Source of the DNA: Petrolisthes cinctipes
Lineage: Eukaryota > Arthropoda > Malacostraca > Decapoda > Porcellanidae
DNA length: 64,000 nucleotides
Reading direction: 5' to 3'
Assembly (NCBI GenBank): GCA_033782935.1
Contig: JAWQEG010001537.1
Location: 868,001 to 932,000 of the forward strand
The translations under genes were made by a program, and so were the position numbers. Of the stretch, positions 1-13,749 are shown one piece after another. How positions within the stretch are numbered: position 1 is the first letter of the stretch; each line of letters starts with the position of its first letter. The notes under the pieces were generated by a model. That model did no database searches, had not been told where the DNA came from, and saw only the letters and a program-made list of their open reading frames with translations.

Positions 1-3000
1 TAAACGGGTACAGAAGATGCATGCACATATCGACTTTATCACCCAAAATATCGTTTTTTTGTATGTTTTGGGTGCATAATTTGAAAATATTCTAGCACTG
101 AGTAGGCATGTACAGATCGCTCCTGGGATTCAAAAATATCGATTTTTCGGGTGTTTTGAGCCTGAATTTGAGATATATACGGGTACTGAAGATGCATGCA
201 CATATCGACTTTGGGCACCTAAAATATCGATTTTCAGCATGTTTAGGGGGTAAATTTTGAAAATATTTTAGCACTGAGAAGACATGCACAGATCGCTTAA
301 GGGACCCAAAATTATCGAATTTTTGGGTGTTTTGAGCCTGAATTTGGGATATAACCGGGAACAGAGGATGCATGCACATATCGACTTTTTGCACCTAAAA
401 TATCGATTTTGAGCATGTTTTGGGTTTGTATCTTGAAAACATTCTAGCAAGGAGTAGGCATGTAAAGATTGCTTCTGGGACCCAAAAATATCGAATTTTC
501 TGGTGTTTTGAACCAGAATTAGGGATATACACGGGTACAGAAGATGCATACACATATTGACTTTGGGCACCTAAAATATAGATTTTCATCATGTTTTGAG
601 CCTGTATTTTGAAAATACTTTAACACGGAGAAGACATGTACAGATCGCTTCTGAGACCCAAAAATATCGAATTTTCGGTTGTTTTGAGCCTGAATTTGAG
701 ATATAAACGGGTACAGAAGATGCATGCACATATCGACTTTTTGCACCTAAAATATCGATTTTGAGCATGTTTTGATACTGTATCTTGAAAACATTTTAGC
801 AAGAAGTAGGCATGTACAGATTGCTTCTGGGACCCAAAATTATCGAATTTTCGAATGTTTTGAACCTGAATTTGGGATATAGACGGGTACAGAAGATTCA
901 TACACATATTGACTTTGGGCAGCTAAAATATCGATTTTCAGCATGTTGTGGGCCTATATTTTGAAATCATTCCAGCACGGAGTAGGCATGTACAGATCGC
1001 TTCTGGGACCCAAAAATATTGAATTTTCGGGAGTTTTGAGCCTGAATTTGAGATATAACCGGGTACAGAGAATGCATACACATATTGACTATGTGCACCT
1101 AAAATATCAATTTTTTAGCATGTTTTGGGCCTGTTTTTTAAAAACACTCTAACACAGAGTAGGCATGTACAGATCGCTTCTGGGACCCAAAAATATCGAA
1201 TTTTCGGAGTTTTGAGCCTGAATTTGAGATATAAACGGGTACAGAAGATGCATGCACATATCGACTTTGGCACCCAAAATATCGATTATTAGTATGTTTT
1301 GGGCGTATAATTTGAAAATATTCTAGCACTGAGTAGGCATGTACAGATCGCTTCTGGGACCCAAAAATATCGAATCTTCGGGTGTTTTGAGCCAGAATTT
1401 GGGATATAACCGGGTACAGAGGATGCATGCACATATCGACTTTTTGCACATAAAATATCGATTTTGAGCATATTTTGGGTCTGTATATTGAAAACATTCT
1501 AGCAAGAAGTAGGCATGTACAGATCGCTTCTGGGACCCAAAAATACCAAATTTTCTGGTGTTTTGAACCTGAATTTGGGATATAGACGGGTACAGAAGAT
1601 GCATACACTTATTGACTTTGGGCACCTAAAGTATAGATTTTCAGCATGTTTTGGTCCTGTATTTTGAAAATACTTTAACACGGTGTAGACATGTACAGAT
1701 CGCTTCTGGGACCCAAAAATATCGAATTTTCGGGTGTTTTGAGCCTAAATTTGAGATATAAACGGATACAGAAGATGCATGCACATATCGACTTTTGGGC
1801 ACTTAAAATATCGATTTTGAGTATGTTTTGGGCCTGTATTTTGAAAATACTCTAACACGGAGTAGGCATGTACAGATTGATTCTGGTACCCAAAAATATC
1901 GAATTTTCGGGTGTTTTCAGCCCGAATTTGAGATATAAACGGGTACAGAAGATGCATGCTCATATCGACTTTTGCAGCCAAAATTTCAATTTTTAGTATG
2001 TTTTGGGCCTATATTTTGAAAATATTCTAGCACTAAGTAGGCATGTACAGATCGCTACTGGGATTCAAAAATATTGAATTTTCGGGTGTTTTGAGCCTGA
2101 ATTTGAGATATAAACGGGTACTGATGATGCATGCACATATCGACTTTGGGCACCTAAAATATCGATTTTGAGCATGTTTTGGGTTTGTATCTTGAAAACA
2201 TTCTAGCAAGGAGTAGGCATGTACAGATCGCTTCTGGGACCCAAAAATATCGAATTTTCTGGTGTTTTGAACCAGAATTAGGGATATACACGGGTAAAGA
2301 AGATGCATACACATATTGACTTTGGGCAAATAAAATATCGATTTTCAGCATGTTTTGGGCCTGTATTTTAAAAACACTCTAACACGGAGTATGCACGTAC
2401 AGATCGCTTCTGGGACCCAAAAACATTGAATTTTCGGGTGTTTTGAGCATGAATTTGAGATATAAACGGGTACAGAAGATGCATGCACATATCGACTTTG
2501 GGCACCTAAAATATGGATTTTGAGCATGTTTTAAGCCTGTATTTTGAAAATACTTTAACACGGAGAAGGCATGTACAGATCGCTTCTGGGACCCAAAAAT
2601 ATCGAATTTTCGGGTGTTTTGAGCCTGAATATGAGATATAAACGGATACAGAAGATACATGCACATATCGACTTTAGGCACCTAAAATATCGATTTTGAG
2701 CATGTTTTGGGCCTGTATCTTGAAAATACTGTACCACGGAGTAGGCATGTACAGATCGCTTCTGGGACACAAAAATATGGATTTTTTGGGTGTTTTGAGC
2801 ATGAATTTGAGATATAAACGGGTACAGAAGATGCATGCACATATCGACTTTGGACACCTAAAATATCGATTTTTAGTATGTTTTGGTCCTGTATTTTAAA
2901 AATACTCTAACACGGAGTAGACATGTACAGATCGCTTTTGGGACCCAAAAATATCGAATTTTCGGGTGTTTTGAGCCTGAATTTGAGATATAAATGGGTA

Positions 3001-3750
3001 CAGAAGATGCATGCACATATCGACTTTTTGCACCTAAAATATCGATTTTAATCTTGTTTTGGGTCTGTATCTTGAAAAAATTCTAGCAAGGAGTAGGCAT
3101 GTACAGATTGCTCCTGGGACCCAAAAATATCGAATTTTCAGGTGTTTTGAACTTGAATTTGGGATATAGACGGATACAGAAGATGCATGCACATATCGAC
3201 TTTGGGAACCTAAAATATCGATTTTGAGCATGTTTTGGACCTGTATTTTGAAAATACTCTAACACGGAGTAGGCATGTACAGATCGCTTCTGGGACCCAA
3301 AAATATCGAATTTTCGGTGTTTTGAGCCTGAATTTGAGATATAAACGGGTACAGATAATGCATGCACATATCGACTTTTTGCACTTAAAATATCGATTTT
3401 GAGCATGTTTTGGGTCTGTATCTTGAACATATTCTAGCAAGGAGTATGCAAGTACAGATGGCTTTTGGGACCCAAAAATATCGATTATTCGGGTGTTTTG
3501 AGTCTGAATTTAAGATATAAACGGGTACAGAAAATGCATGCACATATCGACTTTGGGCACCCAATATATCGATTTTGAGCATGTTTTGGGCCTGTATTTT
3601 TAAAATACTCTAACACGGAGTAGACACGTACAGATTGCTTCTGGGACACAAAAATATCGAATTTTTGGGAGTTTTGAGCCTGAATTTGAGATATAAACGG
3701 GTACAGAAGATGCATGCACATATCGACTTTGGGCACCCAAAATATCGATT
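1..3750. repeat. Mixed monomers, left end of the window
   Basis: About 21 monomers of several classes are interspersed: agcaaggagtaggc, agcactgagtaggc, aacacggagtaggc and others. I did not find a long near-identical duplication inside this stretch. Only class order recurs loosely; for example, a gcgtataatttg monomer near 1,300 is followed by a gtatattgaaaacattctagcaag monomer, as in many later places. No gene or non-repeat sequence is present. Confidence 0.8.
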
Positions 3751-3751
3751 T

Positions 3752-4470
3752 TTAGCATGTTCTGAGCCTATATTTTGAAAACATTCTAGCACTGAGTAGG
3801 CATGTACAGATCGCTTCTGGGACCAAAAAATATTGAATTTTCGGTTGTTTTGAGCCAGAATTTGAGATATACCCAGGTACAGAGAATGCATACACATATT
3901 GACTTTGTGCACCTAAAATATCAATTTTCAGCATGTTTTGGGCCTGTATTTTAAAAATACTCTAACACGGAGTAGGCATGTACAGATCGCTTCTGGGACC
4001 CAAAAACATCGAATTTTCTGGTGTTTTGAACCAGAATTAGTGATATACACGGGTACAGAAGATGCATACACATATTGACTTTGGGCACGTAAAATATAGA
4101 TTTTCAGCATGTTTTGGGCCTGTATTTTAAAAACACTCTAACACGGAGTATGGACGTACAGATCGCTTCTGGGACCCAAAAATATTGAATTTTCGGGTAT
4201 TTTGAGCCTGAATTTGAGATATAACCGTGTACAGAGAATGCATACACATATTGACTTAGTGCACCTAAAATATCAATTTTCAGCATGTTTTGGGCCTGTA
4301 TTTTAAAAACACTCTAACACGGAGTAGGCATGTACAGATCGCTTCTGGGACCCAAAAACATCGAATTTTCAGGTGTTTTGAACCAGAATTAGTGATATAC
4401 ACGAGTACAGAAGATGCATACACATATTGACTTTGGGCACATAAAATATAGATTTTCAGCATGTTTTGGG
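3752..4470. repeat. Two-monomer (352-bp) higher-order repeat, two copies
   Basis: Two monomer types alternate. One has atatcaattttcagc preceded by gtgcacc (about 3,910 and 4,262). The other has agaattagtgatatacacg (about 4,033 and 4,385). Each type is 352 bp from its partner and more like it than like its neighbour. This is the shortest clear higher-order period in the window. Confidence 0.75.
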
Positions 4471-5000
4471 CTTGTATTTTAAAAAGACTCTAACACGGAG
4501 TATGCACGTACAGATCGCTTCTGGGACCCAAAAACATTGAATTTTCGGGTGTTTTGAGCCTGAATTTGAGATATAAACGGGTACAGAAGATGCATGCACA
4601 TATCGACTTTGGCACCCAAAATATCGATTTTTAGTATGTTTTGGGCGTATAATTTGAAAATATTCTAGCACTAGGTAGGCATGTACAGATCGCTTCTGGG
4701 ACCCAAAAATATCGAATTTTCGGGGGTTTTGAGCCAGAATTTGGGATATAACCGGGTACAGAGGATGCATACACATATCGACTTTTTGCACCAAAAATAT
4801 CGATTTTGAGCATGTTTTGGGTCTGTATCTTGAAAACATTCTAGCAAGGAGTAGGCATGTACAGATCGCTTCTGGGACCCAAAAATATCGAATTTTCTGG
4901 TGTTTTGAACCTGAATTTGGGATATAGACGGATACAGAAGATGCATGCACATATCGACTTTAGGCACCTAAAATATCGATTTTGAGCATGTTTTGGGCCT

Positions 5001-5015
5001 GTATTTTGAAAATAC
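5001..5015. other. Dyad gtattttgaaaatac (example), recurring in many monomers
   Basis: Seven bases, gtatttt, are followed by one g and then by aaaatac, the exact reverse complement. The element lies at positions 40-54 of the monomer. It is intact in the gggcctgtattttgaaaatac class and broken in two common classes, the gtatcttgaaaacat type and the gtataatttgaaaatat type. Intact and broken versions alternate along the array. Such short dyads can extrude or bend DNA. Whether it matters here is unknown. Confidence 0.8.
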
Positions 5016-5336
5016 TCTAACACGGAGTAGGCATGTACAGATCGCTTCTTGGACACAAAAATATCGAATTTTCGGTGTTTTGAGCCTGAATTTGAGATAT
5101 AAACGGGTACAGAAAATGCATGCACATTTCGACTTTTTGCACCTAAAATAATGATTTTAAGCATGTTTTGGGTCTGTATCTTGAAAACATTCTATCAAGA
5201 AGTAGGCATGTACAGATTGCTTCTGTGACCCAAAAATATCGAATTTTCGAGTGTTTTGAACCTGAATTTAGGATATAGACGGGTACAGAAGATGCATGCA
5301 CATATCGACTTTTTGCACCTAAAATATATTTTTTGA

Positions 5337-6960
5337 GCATGTTTTAAGCCTGTATTTTAAAAACATTCTAGCACTGAGTAGGCATGTGCAGATCGCTTAA
5401 GGGACCCAAAAATATCGAATTTTCGGAGTTTTGAGCCTGAATTTGAGATATAAACGGGTACAGAAGATGCATGCACATATCGACATTTTGCACCTAAAAT
5501 ATCGATTTTGAGCATGTTTTGGGTCTATATCTTGAAAAAGTTCTAGCAAGGAGTAGGCATGTACAGATCGATTCTGGGACCCAAAAATATCGAATTTTTG
5601 GGTGTTTTGAACCTGAATTTGGGATATAGGCGGATACAGAAGATGCATGCACATATCGACTTTAGGCACCTAAAATATCGATTTTGAGCATGTTTTGGGC
5701 CTGTATTTTGAAAATACTCTAACACGGAGTAGGCATGTACAGATCACTTCGGGGACCCAAAAATATCGAATTTTCGGTGTTTTGAGCCTGAATTTGAGAT
5801 ATAAACGGGTACAGAAAATGCATGCACATTTCGACTTTTTGCACTTAAAATATCGATTTTGAGCATGTTTTGGGTCTATATCTCGAAAACATTCTAGCAA
5901 GGAGTAGGCATGTACAGATCGCTTCTGGGACCCCAAAATATCGAATTTTCTGTTATTTTGAACCAGAATTAGGGATATACACGGGTACAGAAGATGCATA
6001 CACATATTGACTTTGGGCACATAAAATATCGATTTTCAGCATGATTTGGGCCTGTATTTTAAAAACACTCTAACACGGAGTATGCATGTACAGATCGCTT
6101 CTGGGACCCCAAAACCTTGAATTTTCGGGTGTTTTGAGCCTGAATTTGAGATATAAACGGGTACAGAAGATGCATGCACATATCGACTTTGGGCACCTAA
6201 AATATCGTTTTTGAGCATGTTTTGGGTCTGTATCTTGGAAAAAATTATAGCAAGGAGTAAGCATGTACAGATCGCTTGTGGGACCCAAAAATATCGAAAT
6301 TTTGGGTGTTTTGAACCTGAATTTGGGATATAGACGGATACAGAAAATGCATGCACATATCGACTTTTTTCACTTAAAATATCGATTTTGAGCATGTTTT
6401 GGGCCTGTATTTTGAAAATACTCTAACACGGAGTAGGCATGTACAGATCGCTTCTGGGACACAAAAATATCGATTTTTTGGGTGTTTTGAGCCTGAATTT
6501 GAGATATAAACGGGTACAGAAGATGCATGCACATATCGACTTTTAACACTTAAAATATCATTTTTGAGCATGTTTTAAGCCTGTATTTTAAAAACATTCT
6601 AGCACAGAGTAGGCATGTGCAGATCGCTTAAGGGACCCAAAAATATCGAATTTTCGGAGTTTTGAGCCTGAATTTGAGATATAAACGGGTACAGAAGATG
6701 CATGCACATATCGACTTTTTGCAATTAAAATATCGATTTTGAGCATGTTTTGGGTCTGTATCTTGAAAACATTCTAGCAAGGAGTAGGCATGTACAGATC
6801 GCTTCGGGGAACCAAAAATATCGAATTTTCTGGTATTTTGAACCAGAATTAGGGATATACACGGGTACAGAAGATGCATACACATATTGACTTTGGGCAC
6901 ATAAAATATCGATTTTCAGCATGATTTGGGCCTGTATTTTAAAAACACTCTAACACGGAG
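5337..6960. repeat. Interleaved 5- and 7-monomer higher-order repeats
   Basis: A monomer reading ttttaagcctg, then aaaacattctagcac and gtgcagatcgcttaaggg occurs near 5,340 and again near 6,570, 1,231 bp apart (7 monomers less 1 bp). A second marker, gcatgatttgggcc, occurs near 6,039 and 6,919, 880 bp apart (exactly 5 monomers). The two periods overlap, so the block records at least two exchanges of different size. Confidence 0.75.
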
Positions 6961-7619
6961 TATGCATGTACAGATCGCTTCTGGGACCCAAAAAACATTG
7001 AATTTTCGGGTGTTTTGAGCCTGAATTTGAGATATAAACGGGTACAGAAGATGCATGCACATATCGACTTTTTGCACCAAAAATATCGATTTTGAGCATG
7101 TTTTGGGCCTGAATTTTTAAAATAATCTAACACTGAGTAGACACGTACAGATCGCTTCTGGGACCCAAATAAATTGAATTTTCGGGTGTTTTGAGCCTGA
7201 ATTTGAGATTTAAACGGGTACAGAAGATGCATGCACATATCGACTTTGGACACCTAAAATATCGATTTATAGCAGGTTTTGGGCCTGTATTTTAAAAATA
7301 CTCTAACACGGAGTAGACATGTACAGATCGCTTTTGGGACACAAAAATATCGAATTTTCGGGTGTTTTGAGCCTGAATTTAAGATATAAACGGGTACAGA
7401 AGATGCATACACATATCGACTTTGGGCAGCTAAAATATCGATTTTCAGCATGTTTTAGACCTGTATTTTAAAAATACTCTAACACGGAGTATGCATGTAC
7501 AGATGGCTTTTGGGACCCAAAAATATCGAATATTCGGGTGTTTTGAGTCTGAATTTGAGACATAAACGGGTACAGAAGATGCATGCACATATCGACTTTG
7601 GGCACCCAAAATATCGATT

Positions 7620-8060
7620 TACATCATGTTTTAGGCCTGTTATTTGAAAATACTCTAACATGGAGTATGCATGTACAGATAGCTTTTGGGACCCAAAAAT
7701 ATCGAATATTCGGGTGTTTTGAGTCTGAATTTGAGATATAAACGGGTACAGAAGATGCATGCACATATCGACTTTGGGCACCAAAAATATCGATTTTGAG
7801 CATGTTTTGGGCCTGCAATTTGAAAATACTCTAACACGGTGTAGACATGTACAGATCGCTTCTGGAACACAAAGATATCGATTTTTTGGGTGTTTTGAGC
7901 CTGAATTTGAGATATAAACAGGTACAGAAGATGCATGCACATATCGACTTTGGCACCCAAAATATCGATTTTTAGTATGTTTTGGGCGTATAATTTGAAA
8001 ATATTCTAGCACTGAGTAGGCATGTACAGATCGCTTCTGGGACAAAAAAATATCGAATTT
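7620..8060. repeat. Block with tattcgggtgttttgagtctg marker, copy 1
   Basis: This is a run of three monomers. The first has atggagtatgcatgtacagatagcttttggg with cgaatattcggg; then comes a gtgtagacatg monomer, then a gcgtataatttg monomer with gggacaaaaaaatatcg. The same order returns about 1,935 bp (11 monomers less 1 bp) downstream at about 9,556-9,996. Related first monomers with the cgaatattcggg marker also occur near 7,450 and 8,505. Confidence 0.72.
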
Positions 8061-9555
8061 TCGTGGGTTTTGAGCCAGAATTTGGGATATAAACGGGTAC
8101 AGAGAATGCATACACATATTGACTTTGTGCACCTAAAATATCAATTTTCAGCATGTTTTGGGCCTGTATTTTTAAAATACATTAACACGGAGTATGCACG
8201 TACAGATCGTTCCTGGGACCCAAAAACATTGAATTTTCGGGTGTTTTGAGCCTGAATTTGAGATATAAACGGGTACAGAAGATGCATGCACATATCGACC
8301 TTGGGCACCCAAAATATCGATTTTGAGCATGTTTTGGGTCTGTATCGTGAAAACTTTCTAGCAAGAAGTAGGCATGTACAGATTGCTTCTGGGTCTCAAA
8401 AATATCGAATTTTCGAGTGTTTTGAACCTGAATTTAAGATATAGACAGGTACAGAAGATGCATACACATATAGACTTTGGGCAGCTAAAATATCGATTTA
8501 CAGCATGTTTTAAGCCTGTATTTTAAAAATACTCTAACACGGAGTATGCATGTACAGATGGCTTTTGGGACCCAAAAATATCGAATATTCGGGTGTTTTG
8601 AGTCTGAATTTGAGATATAAACGGGTACAGAAGATGCATGCACATATCGACCTTGGGCACCCAAAATATCGATTTTGAGCATGTTTTGAGCCTGTATTTT
8701 TAAAATACTCTAACACGGTGTAGACATGTACAGATCGCTTCTGGGACACAAAATTATCGATTTTATGGGTGTTTTGAGCCTGAATTTGAGATATAAACGG
8801 GTACAGAAGATGCATGCACATATCGACTTTGGGCACTCAAAATATCGATTTTTAGTATGTTTTCGGCGTATAATTTAAAAATATTCTAGCACTGAGTAGG
8901 CATGTACAGATCGCTTCTGGGACCCAAAAATATCGAATTTTCTGGTATTTTGATCCATAAACTGGGATATAACCGGGTACAGAGGATGCATGCACATATC
9001 GACTTTTTGCACCTAAAATATCGATTTTGAGCATGTTTTGGGTCTGTATCTTGAAAAAATTCTAGCAAGGAGTAGGCATGTACAGATCGCTTGTGGGACC
9101 CAATATTATCGAATTTTCGGGTGTTTTGAAAATGAATTAGGGATACAGACGGATACAGAAGATTCATGCACATATCGACTTTGGGCACCTAAAATATCGA
9201 TTTTCAGCATGTTTTGGGCCTGTATTTTGAAAATACTCTAACACGGAGTAGGCATGTACAGATCGCTTCGGGGACCCAAAAATATCGAATTTTCTGGTGT
9301 TTTGAGCCTGAATTTGAGATATAAACGGGTACAGAAGATGCATGCACATTTCGACTTTTTGCACCTAAAATATCGATTTTGAGCATGTTTTGGGTCTGTA
9401 TCTTGAAAACATTCTAGCAAGAAGTAGGCATGTACAGATTGCTTCTGGGACCCCAAAATATCGAATTTTCGAGTGTTTTGAACCTGAATTTGGGATATAG
9501 ACGGGTACAGAAGATGCATACACATATTGACTTTGGGCAGCTAAAATATCGATTT

Positions 9556-9996
9556 TCAGCATGTTTTAGGCCTGTATTTTGAAAATACTCTAACAAGGAG
9601 TATGCATGTACACATTGCTTTTGGGACCCAAAAATATCGAATATTCGGGTGTTTTGAGTCTGAATTTGAGATATAAACGGGTACAGAAGATGCATGCACA
9701 TATCGACTTTGGGCACCCAAAATATCGATTTTGAGCATGTTTTTGGCCTGTATTTTTAAAATACTCTAACACTGAGTAGACATGCACAGATCGCTTCTGG
9801 GACACAAAAATATCGATTTTTTGGGTGTTTTGAGCCTGAATTTGAGATATAAACGGGTACAGAAGAAGCATGCACATATCGACTTTGGCACCCAAAATAT
9901 CGATTTTTAGTATGTTTTGGGCGTATAATTTGAAAATATTCTAGCACTGAGTAGGCATGTACAGATCGCTTCTGGGACAAAAAAATATCGAATTTT
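9556..9996. repeat. Block with tattcgggtgttttgagtctg marker, copy 2
   Basis: This is the same ordered three-monomer run as at 7,620-8,060, 11 monomers downstream. Both copies carry the unusual gggacaaaaaaatatcg variant of half B (about 8,040 and 9,976). They part company after gagccagaatttggg, where the first continues with ataaacggg and the second with ataaccggg. Confidence 0.72.
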
Positions 9997-10559
9997 CGGG
10001 AGTTTTGAGCCAGAATTTGGGATATAACCGGGTACAGAGGATGCATGCACATATCGACTTTTTGCACCTAAAATATCGATTTTAAGCATGTTTTGGGTCT
10101 GTATCTTGAAAACATTCTAGCAAGGAGTAGGCATGTACAGATCGCTTCTGGGACCCAAAAATATCGAATTTTCGGGTGTTCTGAGCCAGATATTGGGATA
10201 TAACCGGGTACAGAGGATGCATGCACATATCGACTTTGTGCACCTAAAATATCGATTTTGAGCATGTTTTGGGCCTGTATTTTGAAAATACTCTAACACG
10301 GAGTAGGCATGTACAGATCGCTTCGGGGACCCAAAAATATCGAATTTTCTGGTGTTTTGAGCCTGAATTTGAGATATAAACGGGTACAGAAGATGCATGC
10401 ACATATCGACTTTGGGCACTTAAAATATCGATTTTGATCATGTTTTGGGTCTGTATCTTGAAAATATTCTAGCAAGGAGTAGGCATGTACAGATCGCTTC
10501 TGGGACCCAAAAAAATCGAATTTTCTGGTGTTTTGAACCTGAATTAGGGATATACACGT

Positions 10560-11565
10560 GTACAGAAGATGCATGCACATATCGACTTTGGCACCCAAAA
10601 TATCGATTTTTAGTATGTTTTGGGCGTATAATTTGAAAATATTCTAGCACTGAGTAGGCATGTGCAGATCGCTTAAGGGACCCAAAAACATCGAATTTTC
10701 TGGTGTTTTGAACCAGAATTAGGGATATACACGGGTACAGAAGATGCATACACATATTGACTTTGGGCACATAAAATATCGATTTTCAGCATGTTTTGGG
10801 CCTGTATTTTAAAAACACTCTAACACGGAGTAAGCACGTACAGATCGCTTCTGGGACCCAAAAACATTGAATTTTCGGGTTTTTTGAGCCTGAATTTGTG
10901 ATATAAACGGGTACAGAAGATGCATGAACATATCGACTTTGGGCACCCAAAATATCGATTTTGAGCATGTTTTGGGCCTGAATTGTTAAAATACTCTAAC
11001 ACTGTGTAGACATGTACAGATCGCTTCTGGGACCCAAATAAATCGAATTTTCGGGGGTTCTGAGCCAGAATTTGAGATATGAACGGGTACAGAAGAGGCA
11101 TGCACATATCGACTTTGGGCACCTAAAATATCGATTTTGAGCATGTTTTGGGCCTGTATTTTGAAAATACTATAACACGGTGTAGACATGTACAGATTGC
11201 TTCTGGGACACAAAAATATCGATTTTTTGGGTGTTTTGAGCCTGAATTTGAGATATAAACGGGTACAGAAGATGAATGCACATATCGACTTTTTGCACCT
11301 AAAATATCGATTTTGAGCATGTTTTGGGTCTGTATCATGAAAACTTTCTAGCAAGAAGTAGGCATGTACAGATCGCTTCTGGGACTCAAAAATATCGAAT
11401 ATTCGAGTGTTTTAAACCTGAATTCGGGATATAGACGGGTACAGAAGATGCATACACATATTGACTTTGGGCAGCTAAAATATCGATTTACAGCATGTTT
11501 TAGGCCTGTATTTTGAAAATACTCTAAAACGGAGTATGCATGTACAGATGGCTTTTGGGACCCAA
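10560..11565. repeat. 8-monomer higher-order repeat, copy 1
   Basis: A segment of about 1.0 kb is repeated almost exactly 1,408-1,409 bp (8 monomers) downstream. Diagnostic features present in both are gtgcagatcgcttaaggg with aaaacatcgaattttctgg, gggttttttgagcctg with gaatttgtgatat, acactgtgtagacatg, and agaagaggcatgcac. The copies are separated by about 400 bp (about 11,565-11,968) that is not shared. Confidence 0.85.
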
Positions 11566-11967
11566 AAATATTGAATTTTCAGGTGTTCTGAGCCAGATAT
11601 TGGGATATAACCGGGTACAGAGGATGCATGCACATATCGACTTTTTGCACCTAAAATATCGATTTTGAGCATGTTTTGGGTCTGTTTCTTGAAATTTTTT
11701 TATCAAGGAGTAGGCATGTACAGATCGCTTCTGGGACCCAAATATATATTGAATTTTCGGGTGTTTTGAGCCTGAATTTGAGATATAAACGGATACAGAA
11801 GATGCATGCACATATAGACTTTGGGCACCTAAAATATCGATTTTGAGCATGTTTTGGGCCTATAATTTGAAAATACTCTAACACAGAGTAGACATGCACA
11901 GATCGCTTCTGGGACACAAAAATATCGATTTTTTGGGTGTTTTGAGCCTGAATTTGAGATATAAACG

Positions 11968-12974
11968 GGTACAGAAGATGCATGCACATATCGACTTTGG
12001 CACCCAAAATATCGATTTTTAGTATGTTTTGGGCGTATAATTTGAAAATATTCTAGCACTGAGTAGGCATGTGCAGATCGCTTAAGGGACCCAAAAACAT
12101 CGAATTTTCTGGTGTTTTGAACCAGAATTAGGGATATACACGGGTACAGAAGATGCATACACATATTGACTTTGGGCACATAAAATATCGATTTTCAGCA
12201 TGTTTTGGGCCTGTATTTTAAAAACACTCTAACACGGAGTACGCACGTACAGATCGCTTCTGGGACCCAAAAACATTGAATTTTCGGGTTTTTTGAGCCT
12301 GAATTTGTGATATAAACGGGTACAGAAGATGCATGAACATATCGACTTTGGGCACCCAAATTATCGATTTTGAGCATGTTTTGGGCCTGAATTGTTAAAA
12401 TACTCTAACACTGTGTAGACATGTACAGATCGCTTCTGGGACCCAAATAAATCGAATTTTCGGGGGTTCTGAGCCAGAATTTGAGATATGAACGGGTACA
12501 GAAGAGGCATGCACATATCGACTTTGGGCACCTAAAATATCGATTTTGAGCATGTTTAGGGCCTGTATTTTGAAAATACTATAACACGGTGTAGACATGT
12601 ACAGATTGCTTCTGGGACACAAAAATATCGATTTTTTGGGTGTTTTGAGCCTGAATTTGAGATATAAACGGGTACAGAAGATGAATGCACATATCGACTT
12701 TTTGCACCTAAAATATCGATTTTGAGCATGTTTTGGGTCTGTATCATGAAAACTTTCTAGCAAGAAGTAGGCATGTACAGATCGCTTCTGGGACTCAAAA
12801 ATATCGAATTTTCGAGTGTTTTAAACCTGAATTCGGGATATAGACGGGTACAGAAGATGCATACACATATTGACTTTGGGCAGCTAAAATATCGATTTAC
12901 AGCATGTTTTAGGCCTGTATTTTGAAAATACTCTAAAACGGAGTATGCATGTACAGATGGCTTTTGGGACCCAA
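11968..12974. repeat. 8-monomer higher-order repeat, copy 2
   Basis: This is the second copy of the 10,560-11,565 segment. Differences are few single bases, for example agtaagcacg (about 10,830) against agtacgcacg (about 12,239). Similarity stops inside the ttttgggaccc region near 12,974, where one copy continues as attgaattttcagg and the other as atcgaatattcggg. Confidence 0.85.
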
Positions 12975-13749
12975 AAATATCGAATATTCGGGTGTTTTTA
13001 GTCTGAATTTGAAATATAAACGGGTACAGAAGATGCATGCACATATCGACTTTGGGCACCCAAAATATCGATTTTGAGCATGTTTTCAGCCTGTATTTTT
13101 AAAATACTCTAACACTGAGTAGACACGTACAGATCGCTTCTGGAACCCAAATAAATCGAATTTTAGGGTGTTCTGAGCCTGAATTTGAGATATGAACGGG
13201 TACAGAAGATGCATGCACATATCGACTTTGGACACCTAAAATATCGATTTTGAGCATGTGTTGGGCCTGTATTCTGAAAATACTATAGCACGGTGTAGAC
13301 ATGTACAGATCGCTTCTGGGACACAAAAATATCGATTTTTTGGGTGTTTTGAGCCCGAATTTGAGATATAAACGGGTACAGAAGATGCATTCACATATCG
13401 ACTTTGGAAACCTAAAATATCGATTTTTAGCATGTTTTGAGCCTATATTTTGAAAACATTCTAGCACTGAGTATGCCTGTACAGATCGCCTAAGGGACCC
13501 AAAAATATGAAATTTTCGGGTGTTTTGAGCCTGAATATGAGATATAAACTGGTACAGAAGATGCATGCACATATCGACTTTTTGCACCTAAAATTTCGAT
13601 TTTGAGCATGTTTTGGGTTTGTATCTTAAAAAATTCTAGCAAGGAGTAGGCATGTACAGATTGCTTCTGGGACACAAAAATATCGACTTTTTGGGAGTTT
13701 TGAGCCTGAATTTGAGATATAAACGGGTTCAGAAGATGCATGCACATAT

